NCBI RefSeq assembly: GCF_018139145.2
Contig: NC_059473.1
Span: 62,354,707-62,418,706 of the forward strand
DNA from: Gymnogyps californianus
Taxonomy: Eukaryota > Chordata > Aves > Accipitriformes > Cathartidae
DNA length: 64,000 nt
Reading direction: 5' to 3'
This document shows, one piece after another, positions 1 to 41,400 of the stretch. Position 1 is the first letter of the stretch, and the number at the start of each line of letters is the position of its first letter. The notes beneath the pieces were generated by a model, which saw nothing but the letters and a program-made list of their open reading frames with translations, did not search any database and was not told the origin of the DNA. Both the position numbers and the translations under genes were made by a program.

Positions 1-2288
1 ATGATGAACTTGTCCGTCCATTTGGTAAGGCTGAATGCATTGAATATCATATAAGGCAAATGATAAATTTAGGTAGAAATTTACTTATTAGGGTTTTTTT
101 CCCCTGGGAAGCCTATGTCTTCAGCAGATTTATGCTGATGATGATTATGTTTAATCCAGAAACAGGCAATTTCTGTGTAATATTACCAAGGACCTCAGTG
201 GAAATGCCACTGCGCAACAAAGAGAGTGTAGGGTTATGGATATGCAATCCAGCTCACTACTGAACACAACTGAAAAAGAAATTCAGCTTTGTTACAGCAA
301 ATTCTCAAGGAGTGTTCTAGCTTTAATATGAGAAAGGTATATTTCTCCTCTTTCTCATGGATTAGAGAAAGCTTTTCTTTCTCTTCCCCTAAACAGGGAT
401 ATGAAATGCCCAAAGCATTGCAAAAGCAGAAACCTCAGAAGCAGTGCAGGTTTCACAGAGAGCATTTTCAGCTAGCTCTCTCCTCAGCTTGCCATATCCA
501 GCCATCCCAGCGTGCAGAGTCCGAATGCCAGTCGGTCAGTCATCCTCAGCATGTAAATTGCCTGCATGGAAGTTTCAACACACTCCTCTAAATTTCTCAG
601 TCTGAGTTTCCTTTTCCATTCTTAAGGTGGTTGTTCTCACAGGCCAAAATCCAACAGATCCCTTTTAATCTTCTGGAGCTACACACACATACTCCCCACA
701 TACTCAGGAACAGTGATTTTATCTGCTCCTTTGTGTTCCCTGACTGTACCAGAGACTGTTTTCTTTACTTGCATATTTAGGAACAATTCAGAACATGTAG
801 CTTTGGATTTCTTGTAGCTAATTTTTATAATGATGACCCCAACTAATTTGCTGTTATCAGTACATTCTCATGTCTCAAGGACATGACCAGGTTCCCACCA
901 CCTAGTGAATCCTTGCATGTGATTTGAGCTGCAATAAGGATCTGTGTGTATGCTGTCAGTCTGTTGCAAAAATGAGCTAACACATAATAGCTTTAACCTC
1001 GGTGAAAGAAGGCAAAGCTGAACGTGTCTTGCCTTGTGTTTGCCAAGGAGTGAGGATATGCTGGAGTAACTTTCTGCAACTCAGATTTTGATCTCAGAAA
1101 CCCTGGAGCTGATTTTATTTCAAAAGAAGTGAACAGGGGACTGGAACAGGAGAATTCTCCAGTCAAAACAGGAGGAGCATAAGGAGCCCACACAAGCACT
1201 CTTATCTTCACTAGTATTCTGCTGGCTCGCTCTGCCCTGTCACAAACAACTCCAGAGCTTTATCTTCTCTCAAAACACTTCCAGCTGGTTTCCAACCCCC
1301 TCCAAAAGATTCACAGAAGCAGCTCCCCACCTTGCAAGCTCCCTTTCATTATCCTTAAATCTGTGACTTTCTTAGGAGCACTACCGAGCCACCACCAGTC
1401 TCTGAAGAAGATTCGAAGAACTGATTTTTCCTTAAGCCACAATGCCCATGCATCCCCAGATAATATGAGCTGCCTTTTCCAAGTAGATAAATAAGATTAA
1501 TGAGAAACCACACCAAGTATGTTCTTTCTGCCCCACAGACACTATCTTCACAAATACAGCAGGACCTTTAGTCCTCTCCAGTGAAGGTCTGGGATGCTGT
1601 TAACATACGGACTATTTCTGAGCCAGTACTTCTTGATACTCAGCTGCCCAGTACTGTTTTCTCTTATATCCCTTGTAAATCAGATGCAAAACATTTCTGG
1701 ATCCTCTAGTGCCATGCAACAATAGGTCCATTTGAGGGCTTACTCCAAAACATTGTACCATACATGTGTTTTTCCTCCTAATGTTGTTCTGAGCCTTACT
1801 ATTTTTCACTGGAGCCAAAGTCCCATTTCTCTTCTCATAGCACTGGCTGCCGCTTCCAGTACCAGCCTATCGCTTCTCAGTTGTTTGCATATTTGTGCAT
1901 TAAACTGACCTACATCCCTCTCTAGGGAGTGGGCAGCAGATGGTCCTGAGGCCATCTGGCATCTCAAGACGCTGCCTGAGTGGCTTGCGGGTCACAGAAG
2001 TGGGAGATGCTGGTCGCTGGATAAACAGCGTGCAGCTGAGCTCCCTGGGGAGTGCTCTGCTTGTTCGTATAAACAACTTTGGGCCAATGTGAGCCAGCAC
2101 GGTGACATGCAGAGAGTAGGTCAGACAGGTTACCTTGGCAGCAACGAGAACATTTGTTTGGGAGCTACTGGGATCAGGGGGACAGCTACACCAGCCATCT
2201 CCATTAGCCTTGCCACCCCCGTGGGAAAAGATGGTCAATTCACTGGAGGGGCACCACGGTGGCTGGGGCTGGAGCACTCGTGGGTGAG
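1..2288. other. No gene seen
   Basis: Sequence upstream of TXLNB with only short unsupported ORFs. I recognise no exon, transposon or RNA gene. Confidence 0.65.
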
Positions 2289-2651
2289 GAGAGGTTGGGG
2301 GAAGCTGGATGTTCAGCCTGGAGAAGAGACAGCTTTGGGGGCCCCTAACTGCAGCCCCACAGTACCTACGAGGAGATTATCAGGAAGACAGAGACAGGCT
2401 CTTCATAGGGGTGTAAGGTGGGAGGACAAGAGGCAAAGTTCAGGCTAGGTATAAGGAGAAACTTTTTCACCACGAGGACAGTCAGGCAGAACAGGCTTCC
2501 CAGAGAGGTCATGCAGTTTCCATCCTCAGAGGTTTTTAAGACTAATATAAAGCCCTGCGAGACCTGGTCTAAGCTCACAGCTGAGCTTGCTTCGAGCAAG
2601 AGGTTGAACTAAAGACCTCCTGTGGTCCCTTCCAGCCAGTGAGTCTATGGT
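2289..2651 (+). mobile_element. CR1 LINE 3' fragment
   Basis: It has the typical CR1 3' region: CAGCCTGGAGAAGAGAC near 2317, then a decayed ORF2 C-terminus (frame fragment IRRNFFTTRTVRQNRLPREV) and the GACCTCCTGTGGTCCCTTCC 3' end before 2651. It is 5'-truncated and has frame breaks. Confidence 0.88.
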
Positions 2652-5600
2652 TAAGAATCAGTCTGGTTTTTAACAAATCCTGCCCAAATCCCAGGTTGCA
2701 AAGGGCAGTCACAGCTGCGAGCTCACATTATGGAAAGCCATCCTGGGTCTTTCTGGTGCAGACAGAAAAATTAGACCAAGTTTGACCAATCCATAGTCAA
2801 TACAGACAAATTCCACGCAGCACAACATGTCAAGTCATTGAAGGATTGAGACTTAATTCTCAAGGGTAGCAGCTGTGTATGAATCTTTCCTTTATTTTCT
2901 CTTTCTGAGGGCCCGAGTCTCTAATCTCTCATGCTATCTCTGTCGGAGCAGGGAATAGCCAGCATAGCTGGTTTACACTGCCAGCTAGCAGGCAGCCTCC
3001 CTGCTCGCCTATCAGAGCCAGTCCCCTGCAAAGCATGCATTCAGTCTCCGCAGTGTTTGCTCCTGCTGTGTCATTCTGTCCTTCCCCCCTCGCTTGGTCT
3101 TCCCGTCCCTCTTCCCTTGGTGGCAGGATTACAGTACCGGTGTCCTGCTGCTGGCGTGCCCTTGTCTGAGCTTTCTGCCTGACTTTTTTTCTCCGCTCAG
3201 CTCTTCTCTTTGCTCCGGTAAGTCTGATGAACAGCTTCCTTGCTGTCACTGCTTGGTGGCATGGTGCAAGGGGTTTAATCTAAGTACTTCCCTTTGGGAC
3301 TGTCAGCCCACGTTTTCTAGGAATAGCCTTAAAAGCCTGGGCACCGTCTGATGTGTGAGGAAAACAGGCGAGCATCTAAGGCTGTTGGTGAAAGTAAGAA
3401 ATGCTTCTCTAAAGAGTGATCAAAAAAGTTTAAGCTGAGTTTGGTAGAGCTTGCCTTTAAGTGAGACTAGGGGCCATGGCTCGTTTGCTACAACAGTAAG
3501 TGATCAAGATTCAGGTGCCACATGAGACTTCAGAAAGTCTCTGAGTCCGGTTCTTTCCATGCTTGTATGGAAACCTGCTACGAAACCTCCAAACTTTTGT
3601 TCAGTTTTGTACTAGAAAATTGTGCATAAATCATAAAGCTATTCAAATGTAGCACATCATAGTTGATAAAGCTGATTTTATCACTGCTTTCTGAAGTAAT
3701 ACATAGGACAGTGTCTAGGCTATAACAAGGCACTTGTATTTTTCTGGAGGGTAACTGGAGTAGTGTGGGCCATTCCAGAGTTTTAATATGTGCTGCTTTG
3801 AGGTGTTACTGTAGTTCAATCTGGTGTTATGTCAAGGTAAAAATTCAGATTTTATCAGCATATGTTGGCTGGTGTAAGTATATGAAACACTTTGTTTTAG
3901 AGAATTGTGTGTGTGTGTATGTATGTGAATTTTGAGCATAAAGTGCTAAATACCATTACCCATTTTAGAAGTGCTTAAAATAACTCCTGGCTGCAGAGCA
4001 GGTGCCATGTGTCCTGCTGGATACATGGGGAGGCAAGAGCTAAATATAGACCAGTTTGTAAACCCTCCAGAAGCCCAAGCTGCAAGAAGGGAAGGAGGAA
4101 GCAATTCCCGTGAGAAGAAGGGGGAAGCGCTCTGTTTAAAAAAGCTAAACAAAACTCTGCGGCAGATATGCAAGACAGTCTGCCAGAGAAGCTAAGAAGA
4201 GGACGTTTGTTTTGTGCTCTGTTCGTGCCGGGATGGTGCCTCGGCAGCGGGGCCCACTCCAGCGGTGCGAGAGGCTGGCTGAGGCGGCGCCCAGCACAGG
4301 CGACAGGTTTCCCAGCAGCAGCAGCAGGATGGCTGTTGCAGCTCTGCTAAATCAGGCGCTGGCGCTTGCTGACTGACCTTTTACTTTGGAGGTACTGTCT
4401 GATTTCAAAGCACAGCGCAGGCAAATCGTGCCGTAAACGTGAAATGTTAAGGGATATGGTCAGAGACAAACAAACTCAGCACGTTATCAGACTGAGCTTA
4501 GCAGCACACCTTTTTCTGTTGCCTCTGAGTGCAGCTGTGGCTACGCTGTGGGCTCAGCCCGGTTTTATGCCTTTGGGGCCAACCGCAGACTGCTGCTGCC
4601 CCAAGCACCAGCTCATTGTGGGACAGCAGGCATGGCCACGAGTCCTCCTACAGAAAGGCATCAGCCTGGGACCAATGTCTGTCACCTCCCACCCGAGACT
4701 GGAGGTGACCCGTGCCCCAATGCACTCCATTGCTCTCCTGGGTTATCCCAAGTTTTTAACGGAGGAAGGAGGAGAATGGAGAAGAGCCTCTCCCACAGTG
4801 GGGAGGCAGTAGCACCCTATGGCTCTCAGGGATGTTTCCCGTTGGAGGAGAGGAGGACGAGAGTGACTATCTGTAGGCAGCAACCACAAGTGTCTGGGAT
4901 CAAGCTTCCATCCAAAACACCAGGGCCACAAAAGACACTGATCTCAGGGCTGTGAAACAGGTCCAGGATTTGGGAGTGCAGGAGGAAAAGAGTAAACAAG
5001 ATGCAATGTTCAGACTCAGTCAGATAACTGGTCAGTCCTCCCCCTCGCCATAAAACAGGATAAGGCCGTGTTGGAAATTCAGGTGCCTGGAGGCAACAGT
5101 AATGGTAGTAGGAGTCGCAAAACTCAAGAGGTGGATAGTCTAAAATTGGGCAAGTCTAAAATTCCTTGAGGAACCAAGGAATTCCTCTTCTGGGCTCAGT
5201 CACCTAATTTTTAGGCATTACTGTGTCTAAGATGATAGCGTATAATGTAAACACTTTGGGTCTTGCTGAGATTGGCACCGAAAGACTTTTATGGCCTGAT
5301 AAGGAAGAATTCCTGATGTACATCAAGGTTAAACAGGCTGGCGCATGAGGAGGACTGGGGCCAACTGCGTAAAATCTCCCAGCATCAAAGGCTGTAAGTG
5401 GGCTGCTCTCAGCAGATGAGAGCTGCCCTGTCTCCCTAAATATAAACTCCGTGACGCTGTGGAAGCCGTTACACAAAACAAGGTACAGAAGTCTTAACAG
5501 GCGTTGTGTTCATGCTTGAAAGCAGTTGTCAGACCTCTGGTTTAGCCTGAAGAAGAATGGAATAAAACATTAAAATATTTATTCGTGTGTGTAAATACAA

Positions 5601-8367
5601 TCCCCGGTATGACCCGGCAGGTGGGCACCCTTGGGTTAAAGGTTCATCGCTGGGTATTTCTGTGGTTCCTGCCTGCTCACCGTTCCAGGCTGGTGGCCTG
5701 AACCTTAGCAGATGTGTATTGCCATGGTTTCAGAGACTGATTATAACTAATCCCTTTCTAGCCAGGAATGTATGTTAGGGAAGATTTCCTGCGAGGCCAG
5801 CTTTTAAACATCTTGTGTCCTTGATTCTAAACACCCAGTTTCTCTTTCATTCACCCGTGTTTTTCCCTTATTACTGAGAAACACCGTGCATAAATCGATT
5901 GCCGCTGTTGATTTAAAGCCTACTGTGTTTGCAGGCGTGCTTCGTGATTCACGTAGGAGGAAACCTTTAGCTGGATGGTGCTGCTCCATGAGCGATGCAG
6001 CTGGGAGTTGGGAGGCAGCCAAGGGAGAGAGTCGGGGTGCAGTGAGAACCGTGTTGACTTGTGCCTTCTTACAAAGAGGGGGAGATAGTCGGAAGAGAAA
6101 TTCATATTTGGAAATGAAGCATTTAGCGATCCTGTTCTCCTTCTGTGATGAATGTATTACAAAAATAGCTAGTTTAAATTGCGGATATACCTTGTGAGAC
6201 TTTTGTTCTGTCTAGACAAGAGCTGGTGATGCTGGGTTTTCTAGCTGATTGATCGCCAAATGCCAATTAGCTCAAATTAATGAATACAATTATAAACACT
6301 AGTCTGAACGTCAGACATAAACACATATTTTGTGGAGCTTCTAGCTTAGCATCTACAATAATCTCACTGACCTTGAATTAATTGACGATCAATTAACTCT
6401 AGTTAAAACAAGATCGCAAACTGTAGTCTAACATTCATGCTACCTGGAATTATTTACCTAAATTGCACATGTAGGGTCTAATCTTTCAATGTAAATTAAA
6501 CTCGATATGACATCAAATCAGATGGATATAATTTTACAGTCACTTTGCAGTGATATAATGACCATGCCACAAGCAGGAAGGAAAGAATGGGATGTGTCTG
6601 ACAGGGTCTGTGAGACCAGGTCCAGCCGCCTTCCCAAGCCGTTCCTGCTGGCGAGTTGTATCTGTGGGAGGACCGCAGGGGCATGGATTTATAGCTAACA
6701 GTTTTCAAGCACATGCTGAGCCCTACTCAGAGCTTTCAATTATTTGCTTGAGAGATGATAAACCCTAATATTTGACTATCTTATCTGTAAGCGCAGATAA
6801 ATACCTAGACAATCAAATCTTGAAAAACGTTGCCTTAGCAATGGCCATCACTGCACTTCCAAACATCACTTTGACTGGGGAAAGTTTAATAACAAACACT
6901 GAGTCATGTATCACAGTAAATTACATCTCTCTTATCATATACCGCCTTTGGCCAAGTTAGTTTATGATTTTGAAAGCTGTAGAAATTTAGATGCCATACG
7001 TTACGGCCAACTGAACAGGGAACAAAATGCTTCCCAGTTATCTCCATGTTTTCAAAGCAAGTTGTCTTTTAAAAAATAAGAAAGCAACTACCTCAGACAC
7101 TGGAACAGAACAAAGAAAGCAATCTTCTTCCTCTCTTCGTTCTCCACTGGCACCATTGTAAATCATATCATCAAAGGGAGGAACAAAAATCAGCCTGAGA
7201 AAGAGAGAGAAAGGACTCATGGCTATAAAGAGTACAGAGCCTGTAGTCAAGCAGAAGCGGGGGCTAGTTGCAGGGCGAGACCCAGCTGTGCACCCCGCAC
7301 CTCTGCACTACCTTGTGAAAGCAATGCAGTGGTGACAGCAGCTCTGCTGGCACTCTCAGAAGGAAGGAGCCTTCTCTACACTGAGTTTTCCAGCCGCATG
7401 CAGTCAGAGATGCTGTTTCTGCTGGCTCACACCTTGCAGGAGCTGGGAGCAGGTGCCCGGGATGCTCTCGCTGACACCCTCATCGCCAGGTCTTGGGTAA
7501 GCCGGAGCAGCCTCCGGAGGAACACAGACACATCGGGGGCTCTGTATTTGCCCGGCTGAGTGCAGCTGCTCAAAGACATGGGAAAACAAAAGCTTCCCTT
7601 TGCAAATTGGGAACACATTAGCTGAAATATGCCCTAGAAAACACCATGGACTATCAACCCATGTTACGCCCAGTTGGTTTTACTTCACTGTGATTTATTC
7701 CATATTTTGTACTTTGTCAAACAAGCTGTCAGCAGCACACAGCAAGTACAAAAGAAGAGTGGTTTATAGCTGCTTATCTTATTCTTTGCTGTTATTGTGA
7801 CACTACCAAGCCAGGCCTCTTGTAGATCAAGCACCACGCTGGGCTCTCCAAGAGCACAGCGCAATTTTCAGTACACCAGTTTCATTTAAAAGATTCCTTT
7901 TTCCTGATTATTGACTTAAGATGTGCTGACAGGGGAGAAATAGGAAATGAAACTGATGCAGCCCTGAAGTGAAGCTGCCCATATCGGTAGCCAGTGTTGC
8001 GGGTAAACAGATCAAGAAAAGTAAACGTGTGGCAAACAGTATGTTCAGGGAGGGAAATGGTATAAATGACTCGGGTGTCATTTCATGTGTTATTGCTGGT
8101 AATGGGAATAAGAGGTTTTGATTTTTAAGTATTAGGTTTGGGCAGGCTTTTCCTCTTGGAAAGTATGCAATTTGCTTTCCTCCCTGCAGGCAAATCACCT
8201 TGGTTGTTTATTTAAGTGTGACATATTTATCAAGCCAGAGCCCATGGATGAGCTGCCGTCCCAAATTCTACATAAAAAAATCACTCACGTGCTGGCCGAG
8301 CTTTGGGAACAGTTAGATGACTAATTCTGTATGCTTTTAAATTAACCCCCTATTTGTTTGCTGTCAG
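2652..8367. other. TXLNB 5' flank or first intron, no coding exon seen
   Basis: It must contain, or lie downstream of, the TXLNB non-coding first exon. It includes a (TG)n run at 3906-3927, the candidate promoter region at 4040-4302 and an inverted homeodomain-type motif at 6378-6396. No other gene is recognisable. Confidence 0.6.
4040..4302 (+). promoter_or_regulatory. TXLNB: Candidate TXLNB promoter region: MEF2-like site and CpG pocket
   Basis: CTAAATATAG at 4040-4049 matches the MEF2 consensus YTAWWWWTAR exactly. About 150 bp later, 4203-4302 holds ten CpGs in 100 bp in otherwise CpG-poor sequence. It lies about 4.1 kb upstream of the first coding exon, whose acceptor shows that an upstream exon exists. 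TXLNB is known as a striated-muscle gene, so MEF2 control would fit. No transcription start can be read from sequence alone. Confidence 0.3.
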
Positions 8368-8381
8368 GTACTGCACCAAGC

Positions 8382-38004
<29,623 letters not shown>

Positions 38005-38460
38005 AGACACTGGTGTGTCCAGGCTTGTCTTCTACAAACCACAGCTCTGCTTTGTCCTCTAAATTGATACTTTTTTTTTTTTTTTAAAGAAACAAAAAGT
38101 GGGTGCTAAAACACACTCACATATCTGTAGGCAAATGTAATGCACTTCTCTTTGCTACCACTATCCAGTAATAATGGGTCTGCAAATTTTGCTGTCCTTC
38201 ATCTGCTTGAAGCATAATATTTTCTTAATGACAGGAAAATACAATGAAATTACAGGATCTTTTTTCCGAGGCATAATGAGTCATCTCATTCAGCAAAATA
38301 ATTTTAAAGTGTTGAAGTTTCATGTTTCAAAAATCATTGCAATTCACATACATATATTTAAAGACTCAGAATTAATTGTATCTATTTGTTATGACGTTGC
38401 ATAAAAGATGGTCTACTTGGACACATAGTGATTTTAATAAATGAGGTGAAAGGAATCTGT
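38005..38460 (+). other. TXLNB: TXLNB 3' UTR (proximal form)
   Basis: This is non-coding sequence directly after the TGA, AT-rich, with a long T run near 38070-38084. The first AATAAA is at 38436-38441, which would give a 3' UTR of roughly 450 nt. A longer form using a later site cannot be excluded. Confidence 0.5.
38436..38441 (+). terminator. TXLNB: Candidate TXLNB poly(A) signal AATAAA
   Basis: It is the first canonical hexamer after the stop codon on the + strand, followed by a modest G/U-containing stretch. Use is inferred, not shown. Confidence 0.45.
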
Positions 38461-41400
38461 AATTACGAAGTAAAATAGTGAAACCATCAATGTGGTCAGC
38501 CATATCCAAGGAGAGGTGGCATAACAAAAGGTGAATTTTTGTACGAGTAAACTACCACTCAGCACTGTGGCCTGAACACCCACAAGCTCTTAGCCTTACT
38601 TTGAATTGGTCTTTTCTGCTTAGTGTTCTAAAAGCGGTTTTGTTTTCAACAGAACTACAGGGGAGGGGAGAAGATCTTTTCTAGATTCCTCATAAAATGA
38701 CTGAAAACAACAGCAATTTCCAAATTGATGGCAATTCCCAAGGTAGGGGTCAGAACCCTCTTTCTGCATCCAACAGAAACCTGCTAGTTTGTCATACCAT
38801 TTGGGATCATGAGCCCAACAGAGGTGCTCATGGCTGTTTCCAGCCCACAATGAGGTCAGAAGTTCAGAAGCTGGTTGCTGGTCCCAGCTTCTAGGCCAGG
38901 AGCAGAAAGCAGAGTGGAGCTACACTAGAAAGTACCAGAATGTATTCCAGAAGATACCCCTGAGATCATGCTTCTGGATGGTGCCATCTCTCCCAGTCAC
39001 AGCCACATGAACCTCTTCACCACAGCTTCTTCCTGGCCCTGCTGCATGTGCTGATGCTCCCAGGAGAAGGGTGAGCACACTCGCCTGTCACCCCGTTCAT
39101 TGGAGTGGAGCACAAATAAATAGCCCAGAAGCAAACAGGTACCAGGAAAGCAGGAATCCCTCTCACAGACACCTTCGGGGACTGGCTACATTCTCATCCC
39201 CTCTCTTGTCTAACGAGCTCTTCCCATCTGCCTGCCAACACACCATTGCTTAATAATGTAGCCGCCTTGTCAGAAACTGGTTGATTCTGGCACCAAGAAC
39301 AAAGATGAAGAAGGAAGGGGGCAAGAGAGGGTACCTACCCAGACTGCTGTATGGTCTCAAGCAAGGAGAGTAAGAAGGCTTTTGGGAAGAAGGTTAAAAA
39401 AATCCTGTTGGCACATTTCTTGTTTCTCATCCCCTTCCTCCGAATTCAGTCTAGGCCTTTTCGAGTCTGAGCTGGATAGCTTAAGAATTTGAAAAGGACA
39501 ATTAAACAAGATGTCCAGAGGCTGGAAAGGGAAATGTTACAATCAAACAAACCCATGTTTATAGATAAATCCCAAGAAGTCCCTGAAGACAAAGTGACTC
39601 ATTCAAGCTTGAGTTGAAATGCAGGTGAACCAAGAGAAAAGATGCCATCTTTGGCAGACCGTGAGGGACTGTGGTCAGAGTCCTTCCAGCACGCCACCCT
39701 CCAAAAGAGGGGTTTGAATCTTTGCTTACTGCCAACATGGTCCACACCCTGGTTAAGTACATCTGTGTCTGCACTGCTTGGTCCAGCCTTTTCAAGAGCT
39801 AACCATTGGAGTATACAAAGCGTGATTTGTAACAGTTTGTTTTGATATGGCCTTGCAAGTAGCTATTATGACTACAGTTTTCAAATGTGGATGCCTTATG
39901 TTAGATACCAAGACCGACAGGATTTATTTCATGTCTTTAATCACCTGAAAGTAGATCATTCAAGTCTTAGTTACCTTAAGCTCCTTTTATAAGCAGTGGA
40001 GAAGAATAGGCATCTTTCGAGGACAAGTCATCTCATGGTAAGACTGGCATCCAAGACAGAAGAAATTACTTTCTCTCTGAGGATGCCATTTCTCTTCACT
40101 GATTCTAGAGCCAGCCTAAGACAACTAGCTTAAATTTAAAATGTCTATTATTAGGTGTCTAAATTAGGCAAGATGAATCCCATCAAATGTTCAGATTCAA
40201 AGCCCTAAGCGAATGGCCATCTCTGAAAACCAAGCCAGTTATGTGCCTGTGAAAATGTTAACCTATAACAAATCTTTATCCTAAGATAAAAAGTTATACT
40301 CACCTGATTTACTTTTTTTAGCTTCCATTGACTTAAGTCTGTAGAAATATAGTTTCCATTACAAGTACAAGTTTTGTGTGTTGTTAGGGTGACTTTTAAA
40401 ATTAATGCAATTCATATACCCGTTAATGTTTTTTTTTTCCTTTCTTGGTCTTGTTTGATTCTGTTGCCATTTTAGTAATTACCTGCATGAAACCAACTTC
40501 TTTTTCTTCAAGTAGGCCCTTAGAATGCCTTTAATTGTTGAAGTTTTCTTATACATTCAAATATTCAATTACATAATAATAATGATTGACATGGCCTTGC
40601 AACTTTATCTTGGTTCCATTTTGCATAATCATTATGGTCGCATCTTTAATTATATAATTGTTGCCTCATACCTTCCAACTTCAGCAAGCAGGGAGACAAG
40701 GATCCTACAGATAAAAACTTCCTACATAGTCATGATTGATTCTTACAGCATCATCCTTCATGAATAATTACACAGCCTTCTGGGAAAATCACTCCCACTC
40801 TATTCCGCCTTCCTCATTTTTGCCCTTTTAATTCTTGCATCTAAAACTGCACTCACATACTTGCAATTCCTATTACATTGTGCATTTCTACCCACATACC
40901 TGTTGCTTCTCTTCTTCCATACCATCTACCAACTGCATTTTATCCCAGCAGTTTCTTCCTCGTTCTCAGTGCCCACATACAACACTGAAAACACAGGAGA
41001 GTGACCCTCCTGGCTTTTAGTTCCAGGATTTGGCCTCACGTGTTTGCAAGAGATGGGAGAAAAAATTGTAGGGAAAATTCTGGCTGATCCCAGGCTGGAT
41101 AGAGCATTTAGTGTCAAACTACGGGGATGGTTTATGTGTAATCTCATGGCCTATAGAGCTGTGGGAGGCTGGAGTACCCTCAGTAGAGGTGGAAAAATCT
41201 ACGAAATTTAACCATGCACCTGTTCGTCATCCATTGCATCAGACTGGCAGTTTAAATCACCATCACCATCACAGATTTCTGTGTGTTAACCTACTTTCTC
41301 TCACTCTTCAACATTAATTGCTGGCCTCCTCTTGCTCTCTTCTTGTACTGGTACCCAATACAAAACTGCCTCGGCATGGTAGCAGTGTCCTTGTGAAAAG

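Noticed and set aside
1900..2277. 125-codon - strand ORF
   Set aside because: No homology, no splice or promoter context, and a + strand ORF overlaps it. Likely chance.
38070..38084. T run after the TXLNB stop as a retrotransposon tail
   Set aside because: No element adjoins it and no target duplication is visible. It is a simple homopolymer in the 3' UTR.
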